From VBAS01 sp963773465 (GTDB taxonomy: Bacteria; Bacteroidota; Bacteroidia; Chitinophagales; Chitinophagaceae): 64,000 bases of DNA. How positions within the stretch are numbered: position 1 is the stretch's first letter; each line of letters opens with the position of its first letter. The position numbers and the translations under genes are program-made. Below the pieces are notes generated by a model. It worked only from the letters and a program-made list of their open reading frames with translations, made no database searches and had not been told where the DNA came from. Where the stretch lies: assembly GCA_963773465.1 (NCBI GenBank), contig CAVZBF010000001.1, forward strand, positions 806,001 through 870,000. Reading direction: 5' to 3'. Of the stretch, positions 26,396 to 34,632 are shown in pieces.

Positions 26396-27498
26396 TAAAA
26401 GATCATATTGTGAATAATTATACAAAGACCAGGTTCCGTATAGTATGGGGCCTGGTTTTTTATTTTGCATTTACCGGTTGTGCTGAAAAGAAAGACGCTG
26501 CTTCTTTTTCATTTCAATTTGAAGAGGGCAAAGCGGTTGCTCTTATCATCCCTCAAAAATATCTTTCAGCCGTTTCAAAAGATTCTGTAAAGGAGTTACT
26601 GCATATCCGCTTGGCAAATAGCGATCAGCCGGTATTAGGCGATTATTTTTTTGAAGATGATAAAGTGATATTCAAACCAATTATTGCTTTTACCAGGGGA
26701 TTGAAATATAAAATGTATTTGAGAAATGCAGTGGTTGATGAAATAGAGTTACCACCTGTCAATGCTGCAACTGTTCCCGAAGTGGCAGCTGTTTATCCTG
26801 CATTGGATACGCTGCCTGAGAATTTATTGAAGTTTTATATATCGTTTTCCAAACCTATGCAGGAAGGAGATGCATTAAATCATATTCATTTAATAAAAGA
26901 TGGCCATGATACACTCTCTTCTGTTTTTCTTGACCTCGAACTATGGAACAATGAAAGAACCTTGCTGACGCTCTGGCTTGATCCCGGAAGGATCAAACGA
27001 GACCTTCAACCTAATAAACTATTGGGGCCACCGCTGAACAAAGGGTTTCGCTACCGACTGGCGATAAATAAAGACTGGCAGGATGCGGAAGGAATTTTAT
27101 TGAAGCAAGAATTTACAAAGAATTTTTTTGCAGGCCCTCGTGATAGTCTTTCACCGCATCTGGAAACATGGACCATCGATACTCCGGAAGCAAACACCAA
27201 AGAGCAATTGAAAATTAGTTTTCATGAATCACTGGATCATGTGCTGGCTGAAAATACAATATCAGTTGCAGATACAAATGGCAATGAAATAAAAGGGAAG
27301 CTCCGGGCAAATGACAATGGAACCATCGTGTACTTTATTCCTGATACTGAATGGAAGCAGGGTAGTTATCTATTACAAATTGAATCACGTTTGGAAGATC
27401 TTGCAGGAAATAATCTTGATCGTTTGTTTGATACAGATCTTAGCCAAAAACAGCAGCCCTCAAAAAAAACTCACAAAAGAAAGTTTGAGATCAAATGA
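26392..27498 (+). CDS. Lipoprotein with SbsA-type Ig-like segments
   Basis: Up to 368 residues. The reading frame opens with TTG at 26392, overlapping the previous stop. A GTG at 26410 in frame is an equally reasonable start, and neither has a strong ribosome site. The lipobox is FYFAFTGC. The mature protein has LKFYISFSKPMQEGDAL (~140) and LKISFHESLDHVL (~270), the phrase pattern of SbsA-type bacterial Ig-like domains, with SYLLQIESRLEDLAGN near the end. These are usually surface binding modules. A hairpin with a T-tract at 26428-26465 lies inside the first codons, which is odd for a translated region. Confidence 0.7.
   Translation: MIKDHIVNNYTKTRFRIVWGLVFYFAFTGCAEKKDAASFSFQFEEGKAVALIIPQKYLSAVSKDSVKELLHIRLANSDQPVLGDYFFEDDKVIFKPIIAFTRGLKYKMYLRNAVVDEIELPPVNAATVPEVAAVYPALDTLPENLLKFYISFSKPMQEGDALNHIHLIKDGHDTLSSVFLDLELWNNERTLLTLWLDPGRIKRDLQPNKLLGPPLNKGFRYRLAINKDWQDAEGILLKQEFTKNFFAGPRDSLSPHLETWTIDTPEANTKEQLKISFHESLDHVLAENTISVADTNGNEIKGKLRANDNGTIVYFIPDTEWKQGSYLLQIESRLEDLAGNNLDRLFDTDLSQKQQPSKKTHKRKFEIK
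26428..26465 (+). terminator. Terminator-like hairpin inside the 5' end of the next gene
   Basis: ACCAGG at 26428 pairs with CCTGGT at 26451, followed by TTTTTATTTT. In position it would end transcription of the gene at 25286, but it is inside the coding region of the lipoprotein at 26392. It could act as an intrinsic attenuator for the downstream gene. Confidence 0.5.
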
Positions 27499-27525
27499 GG
27501 ATTTATGCCCGCCAGAATTATGCAG

Positions 27526-27753
27526 TTACTGACTTTCGCTATTCTTAATCGCATTCACAATTGCCTCTTGTCTGTGCATTGGTTCACGGCTATCGTCAAA
27601 TTCATGTCCGCCGCCATTAAGGGCTGTGAAAGCAAAACCTGTAACCGGTTCGCTATGTATTTTTCCAAAATAATAGGTCCCTCGTTTAGAATTCATTTTG
27701 GTATAATCTAGCTGGTAAACGTTACCTGAGATTTCACACGTTGTTGTTGGCAT
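27526..27753 (-). CDS. Small protein of unknown function
   Basis: 75 residues, no signal peptide, no recognised family. The composition is balanced (MPTTTCEISGNVYQLDYTK, then YYFGKIHSEPVTGFAFTAL and HEFDDSREPMHRQ), unlike the overlapping plus-strand ORFs, which look like shadows. It lies beside the dense repeat block. Real coding is plausible but not proven. Confidence 0.45.
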   Translation of the reverse strand: MPTTTCEISGNVYQLDYTKMNSKRGTYYFGKIHSEPVTGFAFTALNGGGHEFDDSREPMHRQEAIVNAIKNSESQ

Positions 27754-27914
27754 ATACTTTATTTTGAAATTAAGAGCAGCTAAATTAAGGACATTTTGGC
27801 TTTGATGGTATTAGGAGATTTATAAATTTTGTTTTTCTTAGAAATACTGCGAAGAGGGCTGTGGTTCCTTTGCATGCTACTAATTGATATGTCTTCGTTT
27901 GAAGAATCTTTTAT

Positions 27915-28354
27915 GTTCTTTTTTGCCTTGATGCAAAAAGAACCAAAAAAATCAAGCCCGGCCCGATGCTCCGCCGGCCGGGCAGGCCAGCGCACATGAA
28001 AAGTCTTTATACTTTATAGTTGCATTTTTTTATCGAAGTGATAGGTTGAACAAGTTGCTGCGTGCTATTCGTGATCCCTGGAGGCGCTGTCTTTTTCGCT
28101 TACATTCTTCAAATGTGCAGGTTAACTAAATTAGGCGAAAAAGAAGGCGCTGGTAATTCCATAAAATTATCGAAAACGAAAAAATGCGCCCCTCATGGCC
28201 GATGTCGATGATAAGAATTGTTTAGCTGAGTTAACAGTAGCACTGAAGGCAAATCAATCCCGATAGCTATCGGGACGTCAATGGCTGTATATCATTGCCG
28301 GTGTGCTTTTCTATGGTTCTTTCATTTGCACAAGCAAAAGAAAGAACATAAAAC
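27915..28354 (+). repeat. Extended tandem unit 1 with 236-bp repeat copy 2
   Basis: Bases 27915-28150 are copy 2 of the 235-bp repeat (5' hairpin GTTCTTTTTTGC then GCAAAAAGAAC, central GCAGGCCAGCGCACATGAA, 3' stem CTGTCTTTTTCG with CGAAAAAGAAGGCGC). Bases 28151-28354 are a spacer that recurs almost unchanged in unit 2: CCCCTCATGGCCGATGTCG, GATAAGAATTGTTTAGCTGA, GTTAACAGTAGCACTGAAGG, the palindrome TCCCGATAGCTATCGGGA at 28258-28275, and a 3' hairpin. No coding sequence is supported. Confidence 0.9.
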
Positions 28355-28638
28355 TTATTTAAATAGGCCTTCTGTTCTTTTTGCCTTGATGCAAAAAGAA
28401 CCAAAAAAATCAAGCCCGGCCCGATGCTCCGCCGGCCGGGCAGGCCAGCGCACATGAAGAGTCATCATAGTGTGTAAATACATTTTTTATTGAACGGACA
28501 GGACGACTAGCTTGCTTCGTGCTTTTCGAAGCTCAAATAGGCGCTGTCTTTTTCGTTTGCATTTTTTAAAGATGATAATGAACTATAGAAGACGAAAAAG
28601 AAGGCGCTGGTAATTACATGAAATGGAACTCACGAATT

Positions 28639-28702
28639 GTCGATAATGAAAAAAGCCCCTCGTGGTCGATGTCGATAATGAAAAAAGCCCCTCGTGGTCG
28701 AT
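28639..28702 (+). repeat. Two direct tandem copies of a 32-bp unit
   Basis: GTCGATAATGAAAAAAGCCC followed by CTCGTGGTCGAT occurs twice back to back, with the third copy's first six bases following. Unit 1 of the larger repeat has only one related segment, so this is a recent expansion. Confidence 0.9.
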
Positions 28703-28814
28703 GTCGATGATAAGAATTGTTTAGCTGAGTTAACAGTAGCACTGAAGGCAAATCAATCCCGATAGCTATCGGAACGGCAATGGCTGTAAATCATTGCCGG
28801 TGTGCTTTTCTTTG

Positions 28815-28846
28815 GTTCTTTCTTTTGCACAAGCAAAAGAAAGAAC
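28815..28846. repeat. Perfect 14-bp hairpin closing the tandem unit
   Basis: GTTCTTTCTTTTGC-ACAA-GCAAAAGAAAGAAC. The equivalent in unit 1 differs by one base in the 5' arm. It resembles the 5' hairpin of the 235-bp repeat in composition and could act as a terminator or an RNA element. Confidence 0.8.
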
Positions 28847-28892
28847 ATAAAACTAACTGCGTTGTATTCTTGTTTTTCTTTGTCTTGAAATA

Positions 28893-28913
28893 TAACTATA
28901 GACCCGTTAGACC
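28893..28913. repeat. 21-bp motif shared with 44798-44818
   Basis: TAACTATAGACCCGTTAGACC then A here, TAACTATATACCTGTTAGACC then A at 44798; two differences in 21. Both copies lie just beyond the 3' end of a minus-strand accessory-looking gene, and both are followed by AT-rich DNA. It may be a junction or recombination site, which is an inference. Confidence 0.5.
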
Positions 28914-28926
28914 AGACATAATAAAC

Positions 28927-29121
28927 TCAATTTCTAATAACCTCTTCTTTTTTCTTTTCTTCAATAGCAAGAATTAGAATTTCAACCTGTTTTTTCAGGG
29001 CATTAAAAGCAATCATGTTGTCCTGTTTGCTTTGGTATGCAGCAAGCATATCACGGACTGAAGTAACCAATAGTTCATAAAGAGCCTCAAGAGGCAATGC
29101 TCGGTATGTGCTGTAAGGCAT
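28927..29121 (-). CDS. Small helical protein of unknown function
   Basis: 64 residues, no signal peptide. It has a helical, mildly basic composition (LEALYELLVTSVRDMLAAYQ, a QVEILILAIEEKKKEE tail) without Cys or metal motifs. It is the only plausible ORF between the repeat block and the tricorn gene. It could be a small regulator, but no family is recognised. Confidence 0.55.
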   Translation of the reverse strand: MPYSTYRALPLEALYELLVTSVRDMLAAYQSKQDNMIAFNALKKQVEILILAIEEKKKEEVIRN

Positions 29122-29257
29122 AAAAGGGCAGTTATGCCCTATTAAAGTAAGAAATTTTTCAAAAAAAAAAATAGGTCAGTGGATTTTTTCCAGCCGACGC
29201 CAAAAGTTTTGTGACGGGATAAGGCGCCCAGATCAACTGAAGGAATAACCAAATATT

Positions 29258-29286
29258 AAAGCCGTCCTGGTTACCCCAAACGGCTT
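29258..29286 (-). terminator. Terminator-like hairpin after the tricorn gene
   Basis: AAAGCCGT and ACGGCTT pair around a GC-containing loop, 24 bases beyond the tricorn stop codon on the minus strand, followed by AT-rich DNA. The T-tract is modest. Confidence 0.55.
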
Positions 29287-29309
29287 CAATAATTTTATTT
29301 TATAGATAA

Positions 29310-32300
29310 TCAATATCCTTTCAATCCTTTCGAACTTCTGTCTTCAAACTTAGGTCTTGGATAAGTTACCAGTGGTTTTTCCTTAACAAGCTTCAATGCT
29401 TCCTGAATTGCACGCACCAACTGCGGATCTACACCCTTTGCCAGTTGTGCCGGATCATCCCATACTTCTATTTCCGGTTTTATACCATATCCTTCAGCAA
29501 ACCATTTGCCATCGGCACCATATAATCTTGCATCAGGTACCGTGATACCTCCACCATCCATCAATTGATGACCCGTAGCAGGACCAACTAATATTCCCAA
29601 TGTTCTTTCACCAATAATAGGACCAAGACCCAATTGCTGAAATGCCCATGGAAAAGCATCTCCACCTGAACCGGCCCATCCGTTTATCAGCATAACTTTT
29701 GGAGCATTGTTTCCTTTCTGCGGCCATTTTGTTACATCTGCATTGCGCCACGCAATATTATATATGTTTGGCCTGTTCAGCATTTCAATAAAACGATCAC
29801 CCAATTGTCCGCCTGCATTAAATCTTTCATCGATCACAAATCCTTTTTTATCTATCTGCGCATAGAATTGACGCATCAATTCAGTTTGTCCCAGCGCTCC
29901 TGTGTTAGGCATATACATATAACCTAATTGCCCACCGGAAAGCTCTTCCACTTTTTTACGATTGCCTTCGATCCATTCTAAATGACGAAGCCTTGCTTCC
30001 TGCTGCGGTTGCAATGTTTTAATGATCACTTCCCGCGAACCGTCAAGAGTAGGTTTGCTGTTTACACGAAGTGCAACGGCTTTACCTGCCAGGCCTTCAA
30101 ACATTGCATAAGGATCAAGATTGGGATCGAGTGTTCTTCCATTTACAGAAAGAATATAATCACCTTCTTTTATGTTTACACCTGATGCATCAAGCGGAGA
30201 TCTCACTTCATTATCCCATGCGGCAGGACGAACGATGCGTTTAACCTTGTATGAATTATTTTCCAACGCCCAGTCAATCCCCAAAAATCCATTCGTACGG
30301 TTTTTACCTTGTTCGAGATCGCCTCCATTTACATAGGTATGGCCGGCGGCTAACTCTGAAACCATTTCCTGTAAAATATTATTTACATCCCAGCGGGTAA
30401 TTGCATCATTAAGCAGCGCACTATATTCTTTGCGAATGTCATTCCAGTCCACCTGTTGCATTCCGGGATCATAAAAGAAATCACGGTAGCGGCGCCATGT
30501 ATCATTAAATAGTTGTTTCCATTCTTCCCGTGGCTGCAATACCATTTCAATTTCAGATGTACGCAATAGTTTATCAAGCTTTTGATCCGGGTTTACTTTT
30601 ATTATCCCAAACCCTGCAGCGGTGCGGGCAAGAATATTTTTGCCATCAGCAGAGTAAGTGTATGCAGTTGCTTTATCAAGCAAAAGTTTTTCTTCACGTT
30701 TTTCTATATCAAATAAATAAAGTGAAGGTGGTCCTTGCGCAGCACCGGTATTTGGAAAACGCATATAAACCAGTTTGCCTTCAGCAGCAAACAATCCACC
30801 GATATTACCCGCAGTAACAGGCAAAATCTCCAATCTTCTCTCTAATGTTTCAGGATCGACTTTAGCCGATGCTGCAGCCGGTTTAGTTACTTTCTTTGTT
30901 GTATCAGCAGGCGCTTTGTTTGCCGAAGCAGTATCCAGTTTGATATCATCATTCTTTGCATACAATAATTCAGGATTTGATGGATCAAGTGTAGCTACTG
31001 CCAACTGCGTACTGTTTGGATAGATCCATGTATTATCAAAGTTGCTGTAAGATGGGCTAAAACTTCGGTCGGTAGCAAAGAACAGATATTTACCGGACGG
31101 ATCAAAGACAGGATTAAAATCGTTGTAATAACCCGAAGTAGCTTTGTAAGCTTTTTTCTTTTCCAGGCTATATAAATAGATAGCATTATTAAGATTCTCT
31201 GTGCCTTTTGAATATGCGATCCATTTATTATCCGGTGACCAGCTTGCGCTGAATCCCTGCAAGCCATTATAGGTAAGATCCGTTGTGTTATCAATTGTTT
31301 CCAGTGATGCGCCGTCAATAGTGAGCAGTTTTATTTCCTGCATGTCATTGATAAAAACTATTTTTTTACTATCTGGCGACCAGGAAAGATTCCAACCCAT
31401 TCCTTTTTTAATATTCGTGATCTTCTTCGCTTGTCCTGATGCATTGTCACGAAGATGGATCTCATATTCTCCCGATTCATCACTCCAGTAGGCAAGCCAT
31501 TTACCATTCGGTGACCATGACGGTAATCTTTCCCATGCACCACTTGTATTGGTAAGATTTATGATAACTCCATTTTCTGCCGGTATACTAAACAAATCAC
31601 CTCTTGCTTCGAATACAGATCTTTTAGCATCCGGCGAAATGTCGAAATTACTGATATTGGTTCCGACCGCTACTGTACGTGGCATCAATGTAGAAATATC
31701 AGCGACTACATTGATCTTTACTTCAGCATATTTATTCGTATTAAGATTCAAAAGATAAAGCCGGCCACCTGCCTGGAAAACCAGGTCATCAGGTCCTGCT
31801 GACATGTGATTAATATCTATATCGGAAAAATTGGTAAGCTGATCTTTTGATTTTTTACTCACTTCATACACCCAGATATTTCGCCTATTTGCTGTTCCTC
31901 CGTCCGAAACATAATAGACCTTGTTATTTACCCAAACAGGTTTTCCTTCAGTAACATCGGATTTTGTTATGTTCTCGGCCGTACCTTTTTTCAAATCATA
32001 AATGAGAACATCAGAAGCAAGACCACTGCGTATTCTTTTGAAAGGATAATTCTCGGTGATCTTTGTTACATAAGCGATATTATTTCCATCAGGAGAATAA
32101 GAGGCGAGTTCACCATAAGGCACCGGAAGTTTTTCAGGCAAGCCACCTTTTGAAGAGACAAGATATAATTGCCTGTAAGCAGGTGTACCACTTTCACGAC
32201 CGGAAGCAAACAATATTCGTTTTCCATCAGGATGCCAATCCACAACACGGTCAGCACCTGCATGCCAGGTAAGACGCACAGGCACACCGCCGCTTACCGG

Positions 32301-32570
32301 CATTGTGTACACATCGGTGTTACCATCATAGGTTGCAGAAAAAGCAAGTGATTTTCCATCAGGAGAAAAGCGGGGAAAGCTTTCTTCTCCTGTAGATGAA
32401 GTGATGCGATTGGCGGTACCACCAGTTTTTGAAACTATCCAGATATCGCCACCGTACACAAATGCGATTTGCGTAGCTGATACATCAGGAAAACGAAAGA
32501 GCCGTGCATCAATTTGTCCCATTGAAGCAAGGGATGATAATAACATTGAAAGGCAGACTAGCTTTTTCAT
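29310..32570 (-). CDS. Exported tricorn-like S41 peptidase
   Basis: 1086 residues with a signal peptide (MKKLVCLSMLLSSLASMGQ). Residues ~25-560 form two beta-propellers made of WD40-like PD40 blades (FPRFSPDGKSLAFSA, VDWHPDGKRILFAS, LPSWSPNGKWLAYWSD, LSWSPDSKKIVFIND, ASWSPDNKWIAYSKG). A PDZ region follows (~790-870, NIKEGDYILSVNGRTLD). The S41 core (~880-1060) has the YMYMPNTGALG segment and nucleophile Ser968 in NGWAGSGGDAFP. This is the architecture of tricorn protease, which trims peptides from other proteases. It is intact and periplasmic. It lies next to a kinase-regulator-receptor set that is broken. Confidence 0.9.
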   Translation of the reverse strand: MKKLVCLSMLLSSLASMGQIDARLFRFPDVSATQIAFVYGGDIWIVSKTGGTANRITSSTGEESFPRFSPDGKSLAFSATYDGNTDVYTMPVSGGVPVRLTWHAGADRVVDWHPDGKRILFASGRESGTPAYRQLYLVSSKGGLPEKLPVPYGELASYSPDGNNIAYVTKITENYPFKRIRSGLASDVLIYDLKKGTAENITKSDVTEGKPVWVNNKVYYVSDGGTANRRNIWVYEVSKKSKDQLTNFSDIDINHMSAGPDDLVFQAGGRLYLLNLNTNKYAEVKINVVADISTLMPRTVAVGTNISNFDISPDAKRSVFEARGDLFSIPAENGVIINLTNTSGAWERLPSWSPNGKWLAYWSDESGEYEIHLRDNASGQAKKITNIKKGMGWNLSWSPDSKKIVFINDMQEIKLLTIDGASLETIDNTTDLTYNGLQGFSASWSPDNKWIAYSKGTENLNNAIYLYSLEKKKAYKATSGYYNDFNPVFDPSGKYLFFATDRSFSPSYSNFDNTWIYPNSTQLAVATLDPSNPELLYAKNDDIKLDTASANKAPADTTKKVTKPAAASAKVDPETLERRLEILPVTAGNIGGLFAAEGKLVYMRFPNTGAAQGPPSLYLFDIEKREEKLLLDKATAYTYSADGKNILARTAAGFGIIKVNPDQKLDKLLRTSEIEMVLQPREEWKQLFNDTWRRYRDFFYDPGMQQVDWNDIRKEYSALLNDAITRWDVNNILQEMVSELAAGHTYVNGGDLEQGKNRTNGFLGIDWALENNSYKVKRIVRPAAWDNEVRSPLDASGVNIKEGDYILSVNGRTLDPNLDPYAMFEGLAGKAVALRVNSKPTLDGSREVIIKTLQPQQEARLRHLEWIEGNRKKVEELSGGQLGYMYMPNTGALGQTELMRQFYAQIDKKGFVIDERFNAGGQLGDRFIEMLNRPNIYNIAWRNADVTKWPQKGNNAPKVMLINGWAGSGGDAFPWAFQQLGLGPIIGERTLGILVGPATGHQLMDGGGITVPDARLYGADGKWFAEGYGIKPEIEVWDDPAQLAKGVDPQLVRAIQEALKLVKEKPLVTYPRPKFEDRSSKGLKGY

Positions 32571-32743
32571 ATAGGAGTTTTTAATTAAAGAAAGGATTGG
32601 GAAGGTAAGGAAATACTAATTGAATTGATTTCCGTCGGTACAGAATTTTGGCCCGCTGATATATTTCACCCGGTAATATATCTGACGGCATTGGTAATGA
32701 ATAGTTGCAATTCAAAATGAAAACATTAATGCAACTTGCAACA

Positions 32744-33468
32744 CTATTGGATCATCTTTCCTCTGATGATCTCCATCAGCTCGGCTTTATAATTTTCGCC
32801 GATCAGTATTTCTGCAGATGTATTTTTTAATCGCACCAGATTTCCTTCGATACCGGTGATGCGGGCAATGGGGATGATAAAAGATTTGTGTACGCGGATA
32901 AATTGTTTTTTGGGTAGACGTTCTTCCAGCTCTTTCATACTTGTATATACCAATGTTTTTTGTCCGCCACAGTGAATGGCCACATAGTTTTTCATGCTTT
33001 CAATAAAATCAATATCTGCCAGGTTGATCTTAAGAAGTTTTCCTTTTGATTCTGTTTTTACAAAAATGTAATCATCTTCCGGAGTTTCCTGTGCGAAGAA
33101 ATTTCATTGTGTGCATGGATCTGCTCCACTGCTTTTTGTACCGCTGCTAAAAACCGCGGCAGGCGGATCGGTTTCAATAAATAATCCACCACATAGAGTT
33201 CATATCCTTCCAGTGCAAATTCGCTGTATGCAGTTGTCAGTATCACTTTGCTTTTACCCTGGATGGCTTTGATAAAATCGATACCGGAAATTTCAGGCAT
33301 TTGTATATCGAGAAAAACAAGGTCGATCTTTTGCTGCCCTAATAACTGCAACGCTTCGATCGGGTTTGTAAAACTTGCCACGAGGTGAAGGTGCGGCGTT
33401 TGCTTCACATAATGATCAAGCACTTCGATAGCATGCGGCTCATCATCAACAATGATACAATTGATCAT
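32744..33468 (-). pseudogene. LytTR-type response regulator, split by a frameshift
   Basis: Receiver domain in the first frame (start ATG 33468): IIVDDEPHAIEVLDHYV, phospho-acceptor Asp in DLVFLDIQMPEISG, then ILTTAYSEFALEGYELYVVD and YLLKPIRLPRF. Its frame ends early after NEISSHRKLRK. The LytTR DNA-binding domain continues in another frame as EDDYIFVKTESKGKLLKINL, ADIDFIESMKNYVAIHC, then LPKKQFIRVHKSFIIPI. The join is near 33090, where one base seems to be missing. The start overlaps the kinase stop by 4 bases, the usual LytS-LytTR coupling. The two frames together have normal length (~240 residues). Broken or mis-sequenced. Confidence 0.85.
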
Positions 33469-34543
33469 AACCGGTCAATGATTAATTCAGTTGTATAAAA
33501 TTCAGCTTCATCTTTTACGGCGAATTTATATTTGTCGCCATACGCAAGGTCCAGTCGCTTCCTTATATTCTCCAGACCAACTCCTGTTGAAAGTTCTTTA
33601 GGCCCCGTTTTCTTTTTATTCGTGCAATAGAAAGAGATCTTCATTTCCATCAACATTTAGTTTAATAATCGATCGGGTGTTCCTGTTTTTGAAGGTCACC
33701 ATGCTTGAAAGCATTTTCAACAAGGGTGATCAGTACAAACGGAATGATCATAGCACCGTCGACTGCGCCCGTTACTTCAAAATTTACATTCAGTTTATTG
33801 CTGAAGCGCAGCTGGTTTATTTTGATCACATTCCTTACATGCTCTATTTCATCTTTCAACGGAGCTTTTCCCTCTCTTGCATTGCCTTCGCTCAAAGCAT
33901 ACCGCATGATATCACTTAGCGTAAGAATTCCTTCAGATAACTCATTTGAATAAGGAAGCGATTTGGCATATAAAAAATTCAGTGTGTTATGTAAAAAATG
34001 CGGGTTGATCTGGGCCTTTAAAAAATTAAGATTGGCTTCTGTTTTCTCCACTTCCAGTTGCAGCTTTTGTGCTTCGAGGATCTTTCTTTGCTTTTGTCCT
34101 TCCCGCAAATTGGTAATGTAAGCGATGAGAAGACTTACGCCAAAATAAAAGATCATATTAATTACCATCGCCAAAAACATGAACAGGAGACTCGGATAGG
34201 GTTGTCTTAGTGCCTGGGGTAAAAAATAGAAAAGTATAGCATGGTATACAAAACTACCCAATATGATTATAAATACGATCTGCAGATAGGATATGAATTT
34301 TTTCCTGTCAGCAATAAGCCAGTAGAAGTAGTTAGTAGTAAAGTAAAAAAACAGAACAGTGAATATAAAACCCGAGGCATACTTGAGTAAATAAGTTTTG
34401 CCCGACGCCTTATTTATCTCATGCATTGCCTGTTCATTTGGAAAGAGAGCATAGCTGAGAAAAGCAAAACATGCGGCAAGGATAACCATGCCAAGAACGA
34501 CAAGGAGGACATTCCAAAAGCTATACCTGACTCTGAATCTCAT
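33465..34543 (-). pseudogene. LytS-type sensor histidine kinase, broken by two frameshifts
   Basis: Start ATG 34543 (MRFRVRYSFWNVLLVVLG); a further 15 residues upstream are possible. Four hydrophobic segments precede the His kinase domain, with the phospho-acceptor His in INPHFLHNTLNFLYA and the N-box VENAFKHG. After GDLQKQEHPI the frame shifts. IIIKLNVDGNE is readable in the next frame, and ISFYCTNKKKTGPKEL leading to GVGLENIRKRLDLAYG (the G-box) in the third. So two single-base changes, ~40 bases apart (near 33610-33660), separate the ATP-binding lid from the rest. The product would be inactive as written. Confidence 0.85.
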
Positions 34544-34632
34544 TTTTCTTACTGTGAATATATAAAATGGGAAATTAGAAAATTTCAATTCTTTTGTAAT
34601 TCTCTAATTTCCCAGCTCTTGTTTTCCTGGCC

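Larger units (their letters stand above)
28374..28854 (+). repeat. Extended tandem unit 2 with 235-bp repeat copy 3
   Basis: Second tandem copy of the preceding unit. Bases 28374-28608 are copy 3 of the 235-bp repeat. The spacer then repeats the unit 1 spacer but contains an internal 32-bp duplication (28639-28702) and a variant of the CCCGATAGCTATCGGG palindrome (28758-28773). It ends with a perfect 14-bp hairpin at 28815-28846. The larger size (481 versus 440 bases) is explained mainly by the duplication. Confidence 0.9.

Noticed and set aside
28267..28455. Minus-strand ORFs over the repeat (also at 27780 and 46458) containing FLVLFASRQKE
   Set aside because: The peptide is just the reverse reading of the 5' hairpin and GC-rich patch of the 235-bp repeat. 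It recurs with the repeat and ends arbitrarily, so it is not a conserved protein.
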